A stretch of DNA of 64,000 nucleotides, from the NCBI GenBank assembly GCA_049840435.1, contig JASGKY010000020.1, forward strand, positions 286,208 to 350,207. Direction: 5' to 3'. A program made the translations under genes and the position numbers. This document shows positions 1 to 10,500 of this stretch, piece by piece. The stretch comes from JADLHS01 sp049840435 (GTDB taxonomy: Bacteria > Verrucomicrobiota > Verrucomicrobiia > Limisphaerales > JADLHS01). How positions within the stretch are numbered: position 1 is the stretch's first letter; every line of letters begins with the position of its first letter. Under the pieces are notes generated by a model. It saw only the letters and a program-made list of their open reading frames with translations, ran no database searches and was not told the origin of the DNA.

Positions 1-204
1 GAAGCGGATGTCTTCTTCGTTCACATAGACGTTCACGAACCGGCGGACTTCGCCTTTTTCGTCCACGAGCCGCTCGGCGATGCCGGGGTAGCGGGACTGC
101 AATTCGGTGATCGCCTCGCCAATGGTGGCGGCGTTGACTTCGACCAGCTCCTCGTTGTTGGTCAACTTGCGGAGCGGCGTTGGGATTCGAACTTTCTTTG
201 CCAT
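1..204 (-). CDS. MoaD/ThiS-family sulfur carrier protein (3' end beyond window)
   Basis: The reading frame starts with ATG at 204 and runs off the left edge after 68 codons. It begins MAKKVRIPTPLRKLTN and contains the typical beta-grasp pattern (PTPLRKL, then TIGEAITEL, then RFVNVYVNEEDIRF). Family knowledge: these small ubiquitin-like proteins carry sulfur as a C-terminal Gly-Gly thiocarboxylate for molybdopterin, thiazole, cysteine or homocysteine synthesis. The C-terminal GG is outside the window, so it cannot be checked. The gene follows the threonine-synthase-like gene by only a few bases, so both are probably co-transcribed under the SAM riboswitch upstream. That context argues for a role in sulfur amino-acid synthesis (inference). 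Confidence 0.8.
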   Translation of the reverse strand, partial: MAKKVRIPTPLRKLTNNEELVEVNAATIGEAITELQSRYPGIAERLVDEKGEVRRFVNVYVNEEDIRF

Positions 205-210
205 AAATTT

Positions 211-1468
<1,258 letters not shown>

Positions 1469-1560
1469 AATAAAATTTATCTGCTGTAGCAGCTGTCTGT
1501 GACTGCCGCTTTCTAATTTGTCCGGCGGTCATAACCCGCCGCTACAGTTTCAGGGCAAAC

Positions 1561-1590
1561 AAAAAGCCCCAACTCATCTAGAGAAGGGGC
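1561..1590 (-). terminator. Intrinsic terminator of the SAM riboswitch expression platform
   Basis: On the minus strand the sequence reads GCCCC-(15 nt)-GGGGC followed by TTTTTGTTT, a Rho-independent terminator. It lies directly 3' of the SAM-I aptamer and about 90 nt before the thrC-like start. The loop strand carries CTTCTCTAGATGAG, which can compete with the aptamer P1 strand ATGAGA. This fits a transcriptional OFF switch when SAM is bound. Confidence 0.85.
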
Positions 1591-1608
1591 GACAAATCTT
1601 GCACGTCT

Positions 1609-1744
1609 TCTCATTTTTCCCGAAGGCATTGTCGGTCACAGACCGGCGTTACATCGAGCTGGATTTGGCACCTGCATTGAAACTATTGCTTCAACCGGTT
1701 GCCGTGGCGTCATCGGGCCAGTCCCTCAGCCACTCTGCATGAGA
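1609..1744 (-). ncRNA. SAM-I (S-box) riboswitch
   Basis: The minus strand carries the S-box consensus blocks in order: TCTCAT (P1 5' strand, 1744-1739), GCTGAGGGACTGGCCC, TGACGCC, CGGCAACC, a P3 arm, then GGTGCCAAATCCAGC, and finally ATGAGA (P1 3' strand, 1614-1609), which pairs exactly with TCTCAT. A Rho-independent terminator follows. S-box riboswitches repress methionine/SAM/sulfur genes when SAM binds. Here it must control the threonine-synthase-like gene and the sulfur carrier downstream. The variable P4 arm contains a short hairpin (CCGGTCTGTGACCG). Confidence 0.93.
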
Positions 1745-1760
1745 CCGTTGGTATCAACGG

Positions 1761-2068
1761 ATGCGGATAGATTGATTTAGGGCTGTAATGCTGTCAAAGA
1801 TTTATTTTGCTTTTGAGGCTAAGGCAGGGGCAAGTCTCCTGAAGTTGCCGTTTGCTGGGCGAAGGTGTTTTTGTGTCAAAGCTTGGGAGTGAGGTGTTCG
1901 CCAAGGCGGAAATCCGCAACGTAACTTATCTCTTGCATTAATCCCGCCGAAAGTAGTGAAGATTTCACAAAGAGTCTTGCGGTATTGTTTGCCAATTAGT
2001 AATCATTTTTTGTCGTCGCGGTTCAAGCCCAAGTAAACCTTTGACGCCCGGCGATGTTTTCCAATGAT
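1761..2068. other. Intergenic region between divergent sulfur and act operons
   Basis: No convincing gene. It must hold the promoter for the minus-strand riboswitch transcript and the plus-strand act operon. A small hairpin (CCGTTG-GTAT-CAACGG, 1745-1760) sits at the 5' edge of the riboswitch. No clear sigma-70 promoter pair could be assigned with confidence. Confidence 0.4.
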
Positions 2069-2094
2069 GCCGACCTCTGTTTGGTCGGCGTTTT
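2069..2094 (+). terminator. Hairpin plus T-run in the actA leader (attenuator-like)
   Basis: GCCGACC-(7 nt)-GGTCGGC is followed by GTTTT, the pattern of an intrinsic terminator. There is no plus-strand gene upstream, so it lies in the 5' leader of actA, 55 nt before the start codon. It could act as an attenuator or stop read-through from upstream. Which of these applies cannot be decided from sequence. Confidence 0.5.
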
Positions 2095-2149
2095 GTGTCG
2101 GAGCGTTTTGTATTCACAGTTGGTTTGGACGGACTAAAAGCGATTTGCA

Positions 2150-2820
2150 ATGTCAGCGATTTTTCCGAAGTGGACCAATAAACTGCCGCTGATGATTCTC
2201 GTCGGCGGTTTGCTGACGGCGGGGGCCGTCACGGCGGGAGTATGGTATTACTTCACGCCCAAATATTTTCGTGTGGGCTACCAACCCATCCAGCCCGTGG
2301 CATTTTCACACGCCACGCATGCGGGGCAACTGGGCATCGATTGCCGCTATTGCCATAGCATGGTGGAGAAATCCTGGTTCTCCAATATTCCTGCCAGCTC
2401 CACCTGTATGAACTGTCACAATCAGGTGCTGAAAGATGATCCCCGCTTGGCGCTGGTTCGTGAAAGTGCGGCGAGCGGGCAAGCCGATTCCGTGGGTGCA
2501 GATCCATCGGGTGCCGGACTTCGTTTATTTCAATCACTCCGTTCACGTAAACCGCGGTATCAGCTGCGTGGAATGTCACGGTCGCATTGATCAGATGGAG
2601 GAGGTTTATCATGCCAAGCCGTTGAGCATGTCGTTCTGTCTGGATTGCCATAGCAACCCGGCGGCGAAGGTTCGTCCGGCAGATAAGATCACTGATCTCG
2701 ATCTGGACGCCGAGCGAAGATCCGAATGAAGCTGTGAAGAAACAGGAAGCATTCGGAAAGAAATTCGTCCACGATTTCCGCGTCGAGTCGCTGAATAATT
2801 GCTCGGCCTGTCACCGATGA
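2150..2820 (+). CDS. actA: Alternative complex III subunit ActA, pentaheme cytochrome c (frameshifted)
   Basis: Electron-transfer subunit of the quinol-oxidising alternative complex III. One N-terminal membrane helix (LMILVGGLLTAGAVTAGVWYY) precedes five heme-binding motifs in order: CRYCH, CMNCH, CVECH, CLDCH and CSACH. Five hemes are the hallmark of ActA. The frame changes twice, near 2480 and near 2700, with heme motifs continuing in new frames, so one-base errors are likely. The stop TGA at 2818-2820 overlaps the ATG of actB. First gene of the act operon. Confidence 0.9.
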
Positions 2821-5800
2821 AAACCATTCCTCCCACGGACCGCACGCCGCAAACCGGTCGCCAGTATTGGCGCGGCCTCGATGAACTCGCGGATACGCCC
2901 GAGTTCAAACAATTTCTCGAACGCGAGTTCCCCGCCAACGCCGGTGATTTCTCCGACCCGGTTTCGCGCCGGCATTTCGTGAAGATCATGTCCGCGTCGT
3001 TCGCGCTCGCAGGCATTGGGCTCGGCACGACGGGTTGCCGTCGGCCGGAAGACAAGTTGATGCCGTTCGGCAAGGCGCCGGAAAATTACGTTTATGGTGC
3101 GTCGCAGTATTACGCGACCGCCATGCAGACGCGCGGTGGAGCAATTCCGCTGGTGGCGAAATCTTACGATGGTCGCCCGATCAAGCTGGAAGGCAATCCG
3201 CTGTTCCCCGGTGGCAATGGTGGTACGGATCGCTTTGCGCAGGCTTCCATCTTGAATCTTTACGATCCGGATCGTGCCACGCGTTTTGCAAAAGGCACGG
3301 GTAAGGATCGCGCCTCGGTCACGTCTGGTGAGGCGCTGGATTTCCTCGGTAGCTTGGCGAACAAGTTCGCGGCTAATCAGGGCGCTGGCCTTGCGTTGCT
3401 CGGTGAACGTCCCCAATCGCCTTCACGCCGTCGGTTGCATCAGGACATCGCGAAGAAGTTGCCGCAGGCCAAGTGGTATCTCTACGACGCGATCGATTCT
3501 GAAATCCATCAGCGCGCCGCCAGTAAGGCGTTTGGCAAGTCAGTGAAGCCGATCTTCCGCTACGACGTGGCGGACACGGTGCTCGCGCTGGATTGTGATT
3601 TCATTGGCGGTGAAGATGACGCGCATAACAGCATTCGTCAGTTCACCAGCCGCCGGAAGATTGAGACGCCGAAGGACAATTTGAACCGTCTCTACGCGGT
3701 GGAATCGCTGTTCACGCTCACGGGCATGAACGCCGACCATCGGTTGCGCGTGGCTTCCAGTGCGGTAGTCACGGTGGCGGCAGCCATCGCAGCGGAACTC
3801 GGTGTCAATGTCGGCACGCTGGTTTCCAGCTCGAAGGTTGAACTCGATAAAAAGTGGATTTCCGAGTGCGCAAAGGATTTGAAAGCCAGCGGTGGCAAGT
3901 CGTTGGTGGTTGCTGGTGTGCGCCAGCCGTTGGCGGTGCATCTTATTGTTGCCGCAATCAACGAGAAGTTGGGCGCAATCGGTAAGACGGTGGAGCTTGT
4001 CGAAGCGCCTGCATCTATTTCTGCTGGTCTCGGCGAACTGGCTGAGTCGCTCAACAAGAACGAAGTGGATACGCTCGTTATCGTAGGCGCAAATCCAGTT
4101 TACAACGCGCCCGCAGATTTGAGCTGGGGGGCGACGCAACGTAAGGCCAAAACCATTGTTCGTCTCGGTTACTACGAAGATGAAACGGGTGTTGCAGCCG
4201 ACTGGCATTTCCCGCAGGCGCACTTCCTCGAATCGTGGAATGACAGCCGCACCAGTGATGGCACACTCGTTCCAGTTCAACCGCTCATCGCCCCGTTGTT
4301 TGGCGGTCTATCGGACTTGGAATTCATTTCCAGGCTCGCCGGTTTGGCGGAAACCAGCCCAAACAAGATTGTTCGGGCGACGTTCGCAAGCATCGCAGGC
4401 GACAATTCAGAAGCCGCTTGGAACAAATTCCTGCATGACGGTTTTGCGGCGGGCACGGTGGCGAAGAAGGTTGGCGCGAGCTTGAGTTCTTCCGCGTTGA
4501 ACGAAGCGTTGACTGCTCCGACAGCAACCGCGACCAGCAAAGATAACCTCGAAGTCGTGCTCTATCGCGACGCGAAGGTGGACGACGGTCGCTACAACAA
4601 CAACGGTTGGTTGCAAGAACTTCCTGATCCGATCACGAAGATCGTCTGGGACAATGCCGTGCTCGTGAGCCGCAAGACAGCGCGCGAACTTGGCGTGCAG
4701 AACAACGACCTTGTCGAGATTGCCATCGGTGATAAGAAAGTTGTTGGTCCGATCTGGACGCAGCCGGGCATGGCGGATTTCACACTCGGCCTTGCGCTGG
4801 GTTATGGTCGCAAGGAAACCGGGCGCGTCGGTGTCGGCGTTGGTTTCGATGCGTATCCGTTGTTCAGCACCAAGACCGGTTACGTCGCCACGGGCGCGAA
4901 GTTGACCAAGTCTGGACAGACCTATCCGATTTCCTGCACGCAGACGCACTGGAGCATGGAAGGTCGCGCGATTGTGCGCGAAGCGAATCTGGAGCAGTTC
5001 AAGGAACATCCGGATTTCGCGCAGAAGCTGAATGCCCCGGTACCGCCCGTCCCGCGAATCATGAAGGTAAATCGCTCCGATTTACCCGAACCCGCTCGAT
5101 GAAGCCAAGAAGAAGGCGCATCACCAGTGGGGTATGGCGATCGACCTGAATGGTTGCGTCGGTTGCGGCACATGCGTCGTCGCGTGTCAGACCGAGAATA
5201 ACATTCCGATTGTTGGTAAAGATCTCGTGGCGCGCGGTCGGGAAATGCACTGGATGCGGATTGATCGCTATTACTCCGCCGATCCGAAGAAGCACACTTG
5301 GGGCAAATGGCTCAAGGACGAAACTTTCAAGCGCGACGAAGATCAGCAGTTCAACGAGTGGATTGACGATGTGCAGGCGGTGAACCAGCCGATGCTCTGT
5401 CAGCACTGCGAAGCTGCTCCGTGCGAAAGCGTGTGTCCGGTCAACGCGACCGTGCACGACCATGAAGGTTTGAATGTGATGGCGTACAACCGCTGTGTTG
5501 GCACGCGCTACTGTTCAAACAACTGCCCGTATAAGGTCCGGCGCTTCAATTATCTCGATTACAATAAGCGGCCGTTGAAGGACCTCAAAGGCCCGTTCTA
5601 TCCGACGGTGATCCTGCACTCGACCGATGGGCGAGTGGGATTTGAAGCGCTGGTGGCGAGATCACGACGTCCGGCATGCGTGAGCAGGACGAGTGGGATT
5701 TGATCAAGATGTTCAAGAACCCCGATGTCACCGTGCGTATGCGCGGCGTGATGGAGAAGTGCACGTTCTGCATGCAGCGCATCGAGCAGCGCGAAGATTG

Positions 5801-6175
5801 CGCAGAAGGTCAAGGCGGGCGAATCCGGCGATGTCGTCGTTCCGGACGGCGTCATCAAGACCGCTTGCGAGCAAGCTTGTCCGGCGGGAGCGATTGTGTT
5901 CGGGAACGTGGCTGATGCAAACAGCCGGGTGTCGAAGCTCAAGGCCCAGCAACGAAATTACTCGGTGCTGGACTTCCTCAAGACGCAAGCCGCGCACGAC
6001 GTATCTCGCGAAAGTGCGCAATCCGAATCCCGGCGATGCCGGATTATGTGGATTCCCCGTTCACGTTGGAAGAATTTGAAGCGAAAAATGGAAACCCATT
6101 TGGAGGCCATGGCCACGAGGCGTCCGCTCCCGGACATGCCGAACAGCTCACGCTGGTGAGAAAGGAGCGCACTAA
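2817..6175 (+). CDS. actB: Alternative complex III subunit ActB (molybdopterin-like plus Fe-S domains, frameshifted)
   Basis: Large periplasmic subunit that fuses a molybdopterin-oxidoreductase-like domain (about residues 40-760) to a ferredoxin-type Fe-S domain. The N-terminus carries a twin-arginine motif SRRHFVKIM followed by a hydrophobic stretch. ActB is known to lack the cofactor despite the fold. The Fe-S part shows CVGCGTCVVAC, CQHCEAAPCESVCP, CSNNCPYKVRRFN, CTFCMQRIE and CEQACPAGAI. The start at 2817 (ATGA overlap with actA) gives MKTIPPTDRTP and is better than an upstream TTG. The frame breaks near 5090-5100 (PEPAR stop, resuming 5103), about 5650, about 5800 and 6000-6050. The end overlaps actC at TAATG. 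Confidence 0.9.
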
Positions 6176-7599
6176 TGTCTGACGCCGCAACAGAGATCAA
6201 AGTGCCCCCAGTTCCTGCCGAACTGGTGCGCGAACCCGTTGGTCAGCAACAACCGCAGCTTCGGCTGGATTTCCGACCGCGTAGTCGGTCATCACCGAAG
6301 GCAAGGTGCCGATGTGGTGGTGGGCGTCGTTTGTGCCGAGCATTCTCTTGCTGGGTTTGTTGCGGTTGCATGTTGTTCTACCAGATCACGACCGGTGTCG
6401 GCGTCTGGGGTAACCATCATCCCACCATGTGGGGCTGGGACATCATCAACTTTGTCTGGTGGATCGGTATCGGTCACGCTGGTACGTTGATCTCAGCGAT
6501 TCTCTTCCTGCTCCGCCAGAAGTGGCGCACGGCGGTGAACCGCGCGGCGGAAGCGATGACCATCTTCGCGGTGATGTGCGCCGGTATTTATCCGGCGATG
6601 CACGTCGGTCGTGTCTGGTTTGACTGGTGGCTGTTTCCGATACCGACTTATCAAGGTTTGTGGCCGCAATTCCGCTCGCCGCTGATGTGGGACGTGTTCG
6701 CCGTCTCGACCTACTTCACGGTGTCGGTGTTGTTCTGGTATGTCGGCTTGATCCCTGATCTCGCGATGATGCGCGACCGCGCCAAGACGAAGGTGAAGCA
6801 ATTCATCTACGGCTTGTTCTCGCTCGGTTGGACCGGCTCGAACCGCAATTGGAGCAACTACGAAAAGGCGTATTTGATTCTCGCCGGTCTCTCGACGCCA
6901 TTGGTGCTCTCCGTGCACTCGATCGTGTCGTTGGACTTCGCGGTGTCGCAGTTGCCGGGCTGGCACACGACCATCTTCCCGCCGTACTTCGTGGCGGGCG
7001 CGGTGTTCTCCGGTTTCGGTATGGTGCTGACGCTGTTGATCCCATTGCGCAGCATGTGCCACTTGGAAGACGTCATCACGATGCGGCACATTGATGTGAT
7101 GTGTAAAGTGACCTTGGCGACGGGCTGTATTGTCAGCTACGCCTACATCATGGAGTTCATCATTGCGTGGTATAGCGGATCGGGGATGGAAAAATTCCAC
7201 TTCATGAACCGTGCGCTCGGCCCAATGTGGTGGGGCTGGGTCATGATGATGGGCTGCAACATGATCGTGCCGCAATTGTTCTGGTTCAAGAAAGTGCGGC
7301 AGAATCTGGTGATCGTGTTCATCCTCTCGATCTTAGTGAACATCGGCATGTGGTTCGAGCGGTTCGTCATCGTGGTCGTCGGTCTCTACCGCGAATTCCT
7401 CCCGTCGAACTGGGATTATTACAAGCCGACTTGGGTGGATATCTGCACCTACCTCGGCACCTTTGGTTTATTCTTTACCATGTTCCTGTTGTTCATGCGC
7501 TTCCTGCCGATGATCGCGGTATCGGAAGTCAAGGGCGTCACGCCTCAGGCCGATCCGCATCATCCGTCGGCGGGTGGCGGAAACGGAGGGCATCACTGA
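6175..7599 (+). CDS. actC: Alternative complex III subunit ActC, NrfD-like quinol-interacting membrane protein
   Basis: Polytopic membrane protein of the NrfD/PsrC family that forms the quinol site of alternative complex III. About ten hydrophobic helices are visible; typical stretches are WWIGIGHAGTLISAILFLLR, YPAMHVGRVWF and FVIVVVGLYREFLPS. Between about 6240 and 6370 the N-terminal part uses three different frames (SNNRSFGWISDRVVG, then TEGKVPMWWWASFVPS, then LFYQITTGVGVWG), consistent with three one-base errors that cancel. The C-terminus is His-rich (DPHHPSAGGG). TGA overlaps the actD ATG. Confidence 0.9.
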   Translation: MSDAATEIKVPPVPAELVREPVGQQQPQLRLDFRPRSRSSPKARCRCGGGRRLCRAFSCWVCCGCMLFYQITTGVGVWGNHHPTMWGWDIINFVWWIGIGHAGTLISAILFLLRQKWRTAVNRAAEAMTIFAVMCAGIYPAMHVGRVWFDWWLFPIPTYQGLWPQFRSPLMWDVFAVSTYFTVSVLFWYVGLIPDLAMMRDRAKTKVKQFIYGLFSLGWTGSNRNWSNYEKAYLILAGLSTPLVLSVHSIVSLDFAVSQLPGWHTTIFPPYFVAGAVFSGFGMVLTLLIPLRSMCHLEDVITMRHIDVMCKVTLATGCIVSYAYIMEFIIAWYSGSGMEKFHFMNRALGPMWWGWVMMMGCNMIVPQLFWFKKVRQNLVIVFILSILVNIGMWFERFVIVVVGLYREFLPSNWDYYKPTWVDICTYLGTFGLFFTMFLLFMRFLPMIAVSEVKGVTPQADPHHPSAGGGNGGHH

Positions 7600-8138
7600 T
7601 GAGTGCCAACGCAAAAGCATACGGCTTGATCGCCGAATTTGAGAATACTTCGACCGTGTTGCACGCGGCGGAACAGGTCCGCGATGCGGGCTTTCGCAAG
7701 TGGGATGTCTATATGCCGTTCCCGATCCACGGGATGGACAAGGCGATGGGTCTCAAGAATTCCAAGGTGGGCTGGTTCTCGTTCCTCGGGGGCGTGACCG
7801 GTTATACCACGGGCATGTTGATGATCTGGTTCATGAACGCCGTGGATTACAAGATCATCGTCGGCGGCAAGCCGATGTTCAGCCCGTTCGGCGCATTCCC
7901 GCCATCGTACGAACTGACGATCTTGTTTGGCGCGTTCGGCGCGATTGTCGGCATGTTGTTCTTGAACCGCCTGCCGAAGCTGCATCATCCATTGCTCAAG
8001 CACAAACGCTTCGCCTTGGCGACGCATGATAAATTCTTCGTAGTGATTGAGACGGCCGATCCGAAATACTCTGAAACTGAAACCCGCAAGTTGCTCGAAG
8101 CCGCCGGCAGCAAGCGCATCGAAATGGTGGAGGAATAA
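7599..8138 (+). CDS. actD: Alternative complex III subunit ActD (DUF3341)
   Basis: Membrane subunit with an N-terminal cytosolic domain and two helices. It starts with MSANAKAYGLIAEFENTST, with the ATG overlapping the actC stop. The N-terminal part resembles the DUF3341 domain (LLAEFE...L..AA..VRDAGF...D.Y.PFPIHGMD). Helices lie around VTGYTTGMLMIWFMNAV and LTILFGAFGAIVGMLFLNRL. Intact at 179 residues, the usual size. The stop overlaps actE (TAATG). Confidence 0.92.
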   Translation: MSANAKAYGLIAEFENTSTVLHAAEQVRDAGFRKWDVYMPFPIHGMDKAMGLKNSKVGWFSFLGGVTGYTTGMLMIWFMNAVDYKIIVGGKPMFSPFGAFPPSYELTILFGAFGAIVGMLFLNRLPKLHHPLLKHKRFALATHDKFFVVIETADPKYSETETRKLLEAAGSKRIEMVEE

Positions 8139-8785
8139 TGCGCTACTTTCTTTTAGTATTCGGCATTGTGGTGGTGGGTGTGATGCTCATCGCAGGACGA
8201 CGTGGCGATTTGTCGCGCAACCGTCCGTTGCAAATTTTCCCGGACATGAAGCGCCAGGCCAAGCTGCGCCCGCAGACGGCTAACGGCTTTTTTGCCAATG
8301 GCCTCAGTTCGCAGTTGCCACAACCTGGCACTGTTGCGCAGGAAAAGCCATTGCTTGTCGCGGGCAAGGAAGTTTATTCCTTCGAAGACGCACCGGTGAA
8401 TACGGGCCGCCTCACGGGCTCGACCAACTTTGTCGAATTGAATCCGTTCCCGGTGAGTAAGACCTTGCTGGATCGCGGTCACCGGCAGTTCAATATCTAT
8501 TGTGCGCCGTGTCATGGTCAGACCGGCGAAGGGACGGGCATCACCAAGAAGATTGGTGCGATGGCGGTAGTGGCGAACCTGCACGACAAGCGCATTGTGC
8601 AACTCACGGATGGCGAAATTTTCAACACCATCAGTCAATGGCAAAGGTGTCATGCAGGGCTATGCGCCGCAGATTACCAGTCGAGGACCGCTGGGCAGTC
8701 ATCGCCGTATCTCCGCGCCTTGCAACTGAGCCGGCTCGGGACGGTGGACGATCTCGCGGCGGAAACCCGGGCGAAACTCAAGTAA
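8138..8785 (+). CDS. actE: Alternative complex III subunit ActE, monoheme cytochrome c (frameshifted)
   Basis: Lipoprotein- or anchor-type monoheme cytochrome c with an N-terminal hydrophobic helix (YFLLVFGIVVVGVMLIAG), a conserved PD/MKRQAKLRPQ segment and one heme motif CAPCH. From about 8640 the homology leaves the first frame (GKGVMQGYAPQIT, then VEDRWAVIA, then YLRALQLSRL), so two or three small indels lie between 8640 and 8710. The Met ligand is probably in GVMQGYAPQI. Sits 4 bases before actF. Confidence 0.88.
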   Translation: MRYFLLVFGIVVVGVMLIAGRRGDLSRNRPLQIFPDMKRQAKLRPQTANGFFANGLSSQLPQPGTVAQEKPLLVAGKEVYSFEDAPVNTGRLTGSTNFVELNPFPVSKTLLDRGHRQFNIYCAPCHGQTGEGTGITKKIGAMAVVANLHDKRIVQLTDGEIFNTISQWQRCHAGLCAADYQSRTAGQSSPYLRALQLSRLGTVDDLAAETRAKLK

Positions 8786-8789
8786 GCGT

Positions 8790-10093
8790 ATGAGTCAACC
8801 AGACGATTTTTCAAATACAGATCCGCAGGCCAAACCGTTGGACCTGTCCAAATGGCGCAATCTGCCGGTGCAATTGCTGATTGGTGGCCTCATCGTTGGC
8901 TTCATCGGTCTGCTCATTGATTACAAGCACGGCGGCGTGGATTTCCTCGTCGCTTATCTGACAGCGTTCATGTTCGTGCTGAGCCTCGGCGCGGGCTCGC
9001 TGTTCCTCGTGATGGCGCATCATTTGTTCGATGCCGGTTGGTCCGTTCCGATCCGGCGTTTTTGTGAACACCTTTCACTCTCCGTGTTTACGATGCTGCC
9101 GGCCTTGTTCTTACCCATCGGTTTGAACGCGAAGAAAATCTACGTCTGGCTGACTTTGGATCCGCACGCAGACCACGCGTTGCACGCCAAGCAGCCCATT
9201 TTCACCTTGGGTGGCTTTTGGGTCGATTTCCATCGGCACTTTGGCGATCTTGTTGTTCTTGGCGCACCGCTTGCGCACCCTGATCTTTGAATCAGGACAA
9301 GGACGGTGCGGCGCACTGGACGCTGAAGATGCGCGTGACTTCTTGCATCGGCATCTTCCTCTTTGCGTTCTCGTTGACCTTCGGCGTGATCATGTGGATG
9401 AAGGCGCTGCAGCATCAGTGGTTCTCCACGATGTATGGCGTGCATTATTTCGCAGGTAGCGTCTGGTTGACGCTCGCGACGGTTTACGTCATCACCATGG
9501 TTTTGGATCGGCAAGGCATTCTCACGGACGTTTTGCATGAGCATCAATATTACTTTCTCGGCACGCTGATGTTCGCGTTCACGGTTTTCTACGCATACGT
9601 CACGTTCTCGCAATACTTCATCATCTGGAATGCGAACATGCCGGAAGAAACCTTCTATTATGTCGTCCGCGAGAAGGGGACGTGGTTTTGGGTGAGCTTG
9701 GTCATCATCTTTGGCCACTTCTTCCTGCCGTTCCTCGCGCTGCTGCGCATCGACGTGAAGAGCAACTTTGCCTTGATGGTGCCGATTGCAGCGTGGGCGT
9801 GGTTGATGCACTTCGTGGACATGACTTGGAATGTGATGCCGGCGCATTTTCTGAATGGTTTTCCGTTTGGCTGGGCGTTCATCGCCCTCGGCTTGGTGGC
9901 GTTCAAGGTTGGCATTCTCGCCCTCCTGTTCTTGAAGAAGTTTAAGAGCACACCGCCATTCCCGCAAAAAGACCCGCGCCTGATTGAAGCCATGGGATTG
10001 TATCATCCTGTCGCCACCCAAATTTCAGGGGGCGAACTGGATCAAGCGGATAAAATGCACGGTGCGCCGGTTCAACCGAAAGGATCCCACTAA
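8790..10093 (+). CDS. actF: Alternative complex III subunit ActF, NrfD-like membrane protein (frameshifted)
   Basis: Second NrfD-like membrane subunit (ActC paralogue). The N-terminal part (LPVQLLIGGLIVGFIGLLIDY) runs in one frame to about 9225 (FTLGGFWV). A short piece around 9211-9290 (AILLFLAHRLRTLIFE) and the rest from 9287 are in other frames. Helices then continue to RIDVKSNFALMVPIAAWAW and FPFGWAFIALGLVAFKVG. The C-terminus ends with a soluble tail DPRLIEAMGLYHPVATQISG. The stop overlaps the next ATG (TAATG), so translation is coupled to the small Cys-rich protein. Confidence 0.88.
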
Positions 10094-10479
10094 TGAGTTC
10101 CTGTTGCGAATCTGAGAAGAAGTGTTGCGGTAAGAATTGTTCCGTTACCGTCGCGGTGGTGGTGGTCTGTTTGATCTTCGCCGCGCTGGTCTGGAAGACG
10201 CGCCAATACACCACGCCGCCTGTGCTTGGAGCGGAACGGGCAGCCGAACGCGCCAAAGCCTTGGCGGAATTGCGCGCTGCTGAGTCTGACGCCTTGAACA
10301 CGGTTGGTTGGGTGGATCAGGCTAAAGGCATCGTACGTCTGCCGATTGCTGACGCAGTGAATCTCGCGGAAAAGCAGTGGCAGAATCCAGCTCAAGCGCG
10401 CGCCACGCTCAATGACCGGGTGGAGAAAGCCTTCTTTGTACCGCCGCCACCGCCGCCGAAACCCAGCGCATTCGAGTAA
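10093..10479 (+). CDS. Small Cys-rich single-pass membrane protein in the ACIII/cbb3-like operon
   Basis: 128-residue protein not assigned to a named family. It has five cysteines in the first 16 residues (SCCESEKKCCGKNCS), one helix (VTVAVVVVCLIFAALVW), an Ala/Glu-rich helical stretch (AERAAERAKALAELRAAESDA), then a conserved-looking GWVDQAKGIVRLPIADAV segment and a Pro-rich tail. Translationally coupled to actF. The GWVD...G..RLPI..A segment resembles a short region often found in oxidase-cluster proteins of this phylum (recalled, not searched). A role in metal delivery or complex assembly is possible but only inferred from the Cys pairs and position. Confidence 0.75.
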   Translation: MSSCCESEKKCCGKNCSVTVAVVVVCLIFAALVWKTRQYTTPPVLGAERAAERAKALAELRAAESDALNTVGWVDQAKGIVRLPIADAVNLAEKQWQNPAQARATLNDRVEKAFFVPPPPPPKPSAFE

Positions 10480-10500
10480 ATTTCCGTTGTCTGTTTTTCA

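Noticed and set aside
1518..1742. Short plus-strand frame of 74 codons
   Set aside because: Covers the SAM-I riboswitch and its terminator, which explain the sequence.
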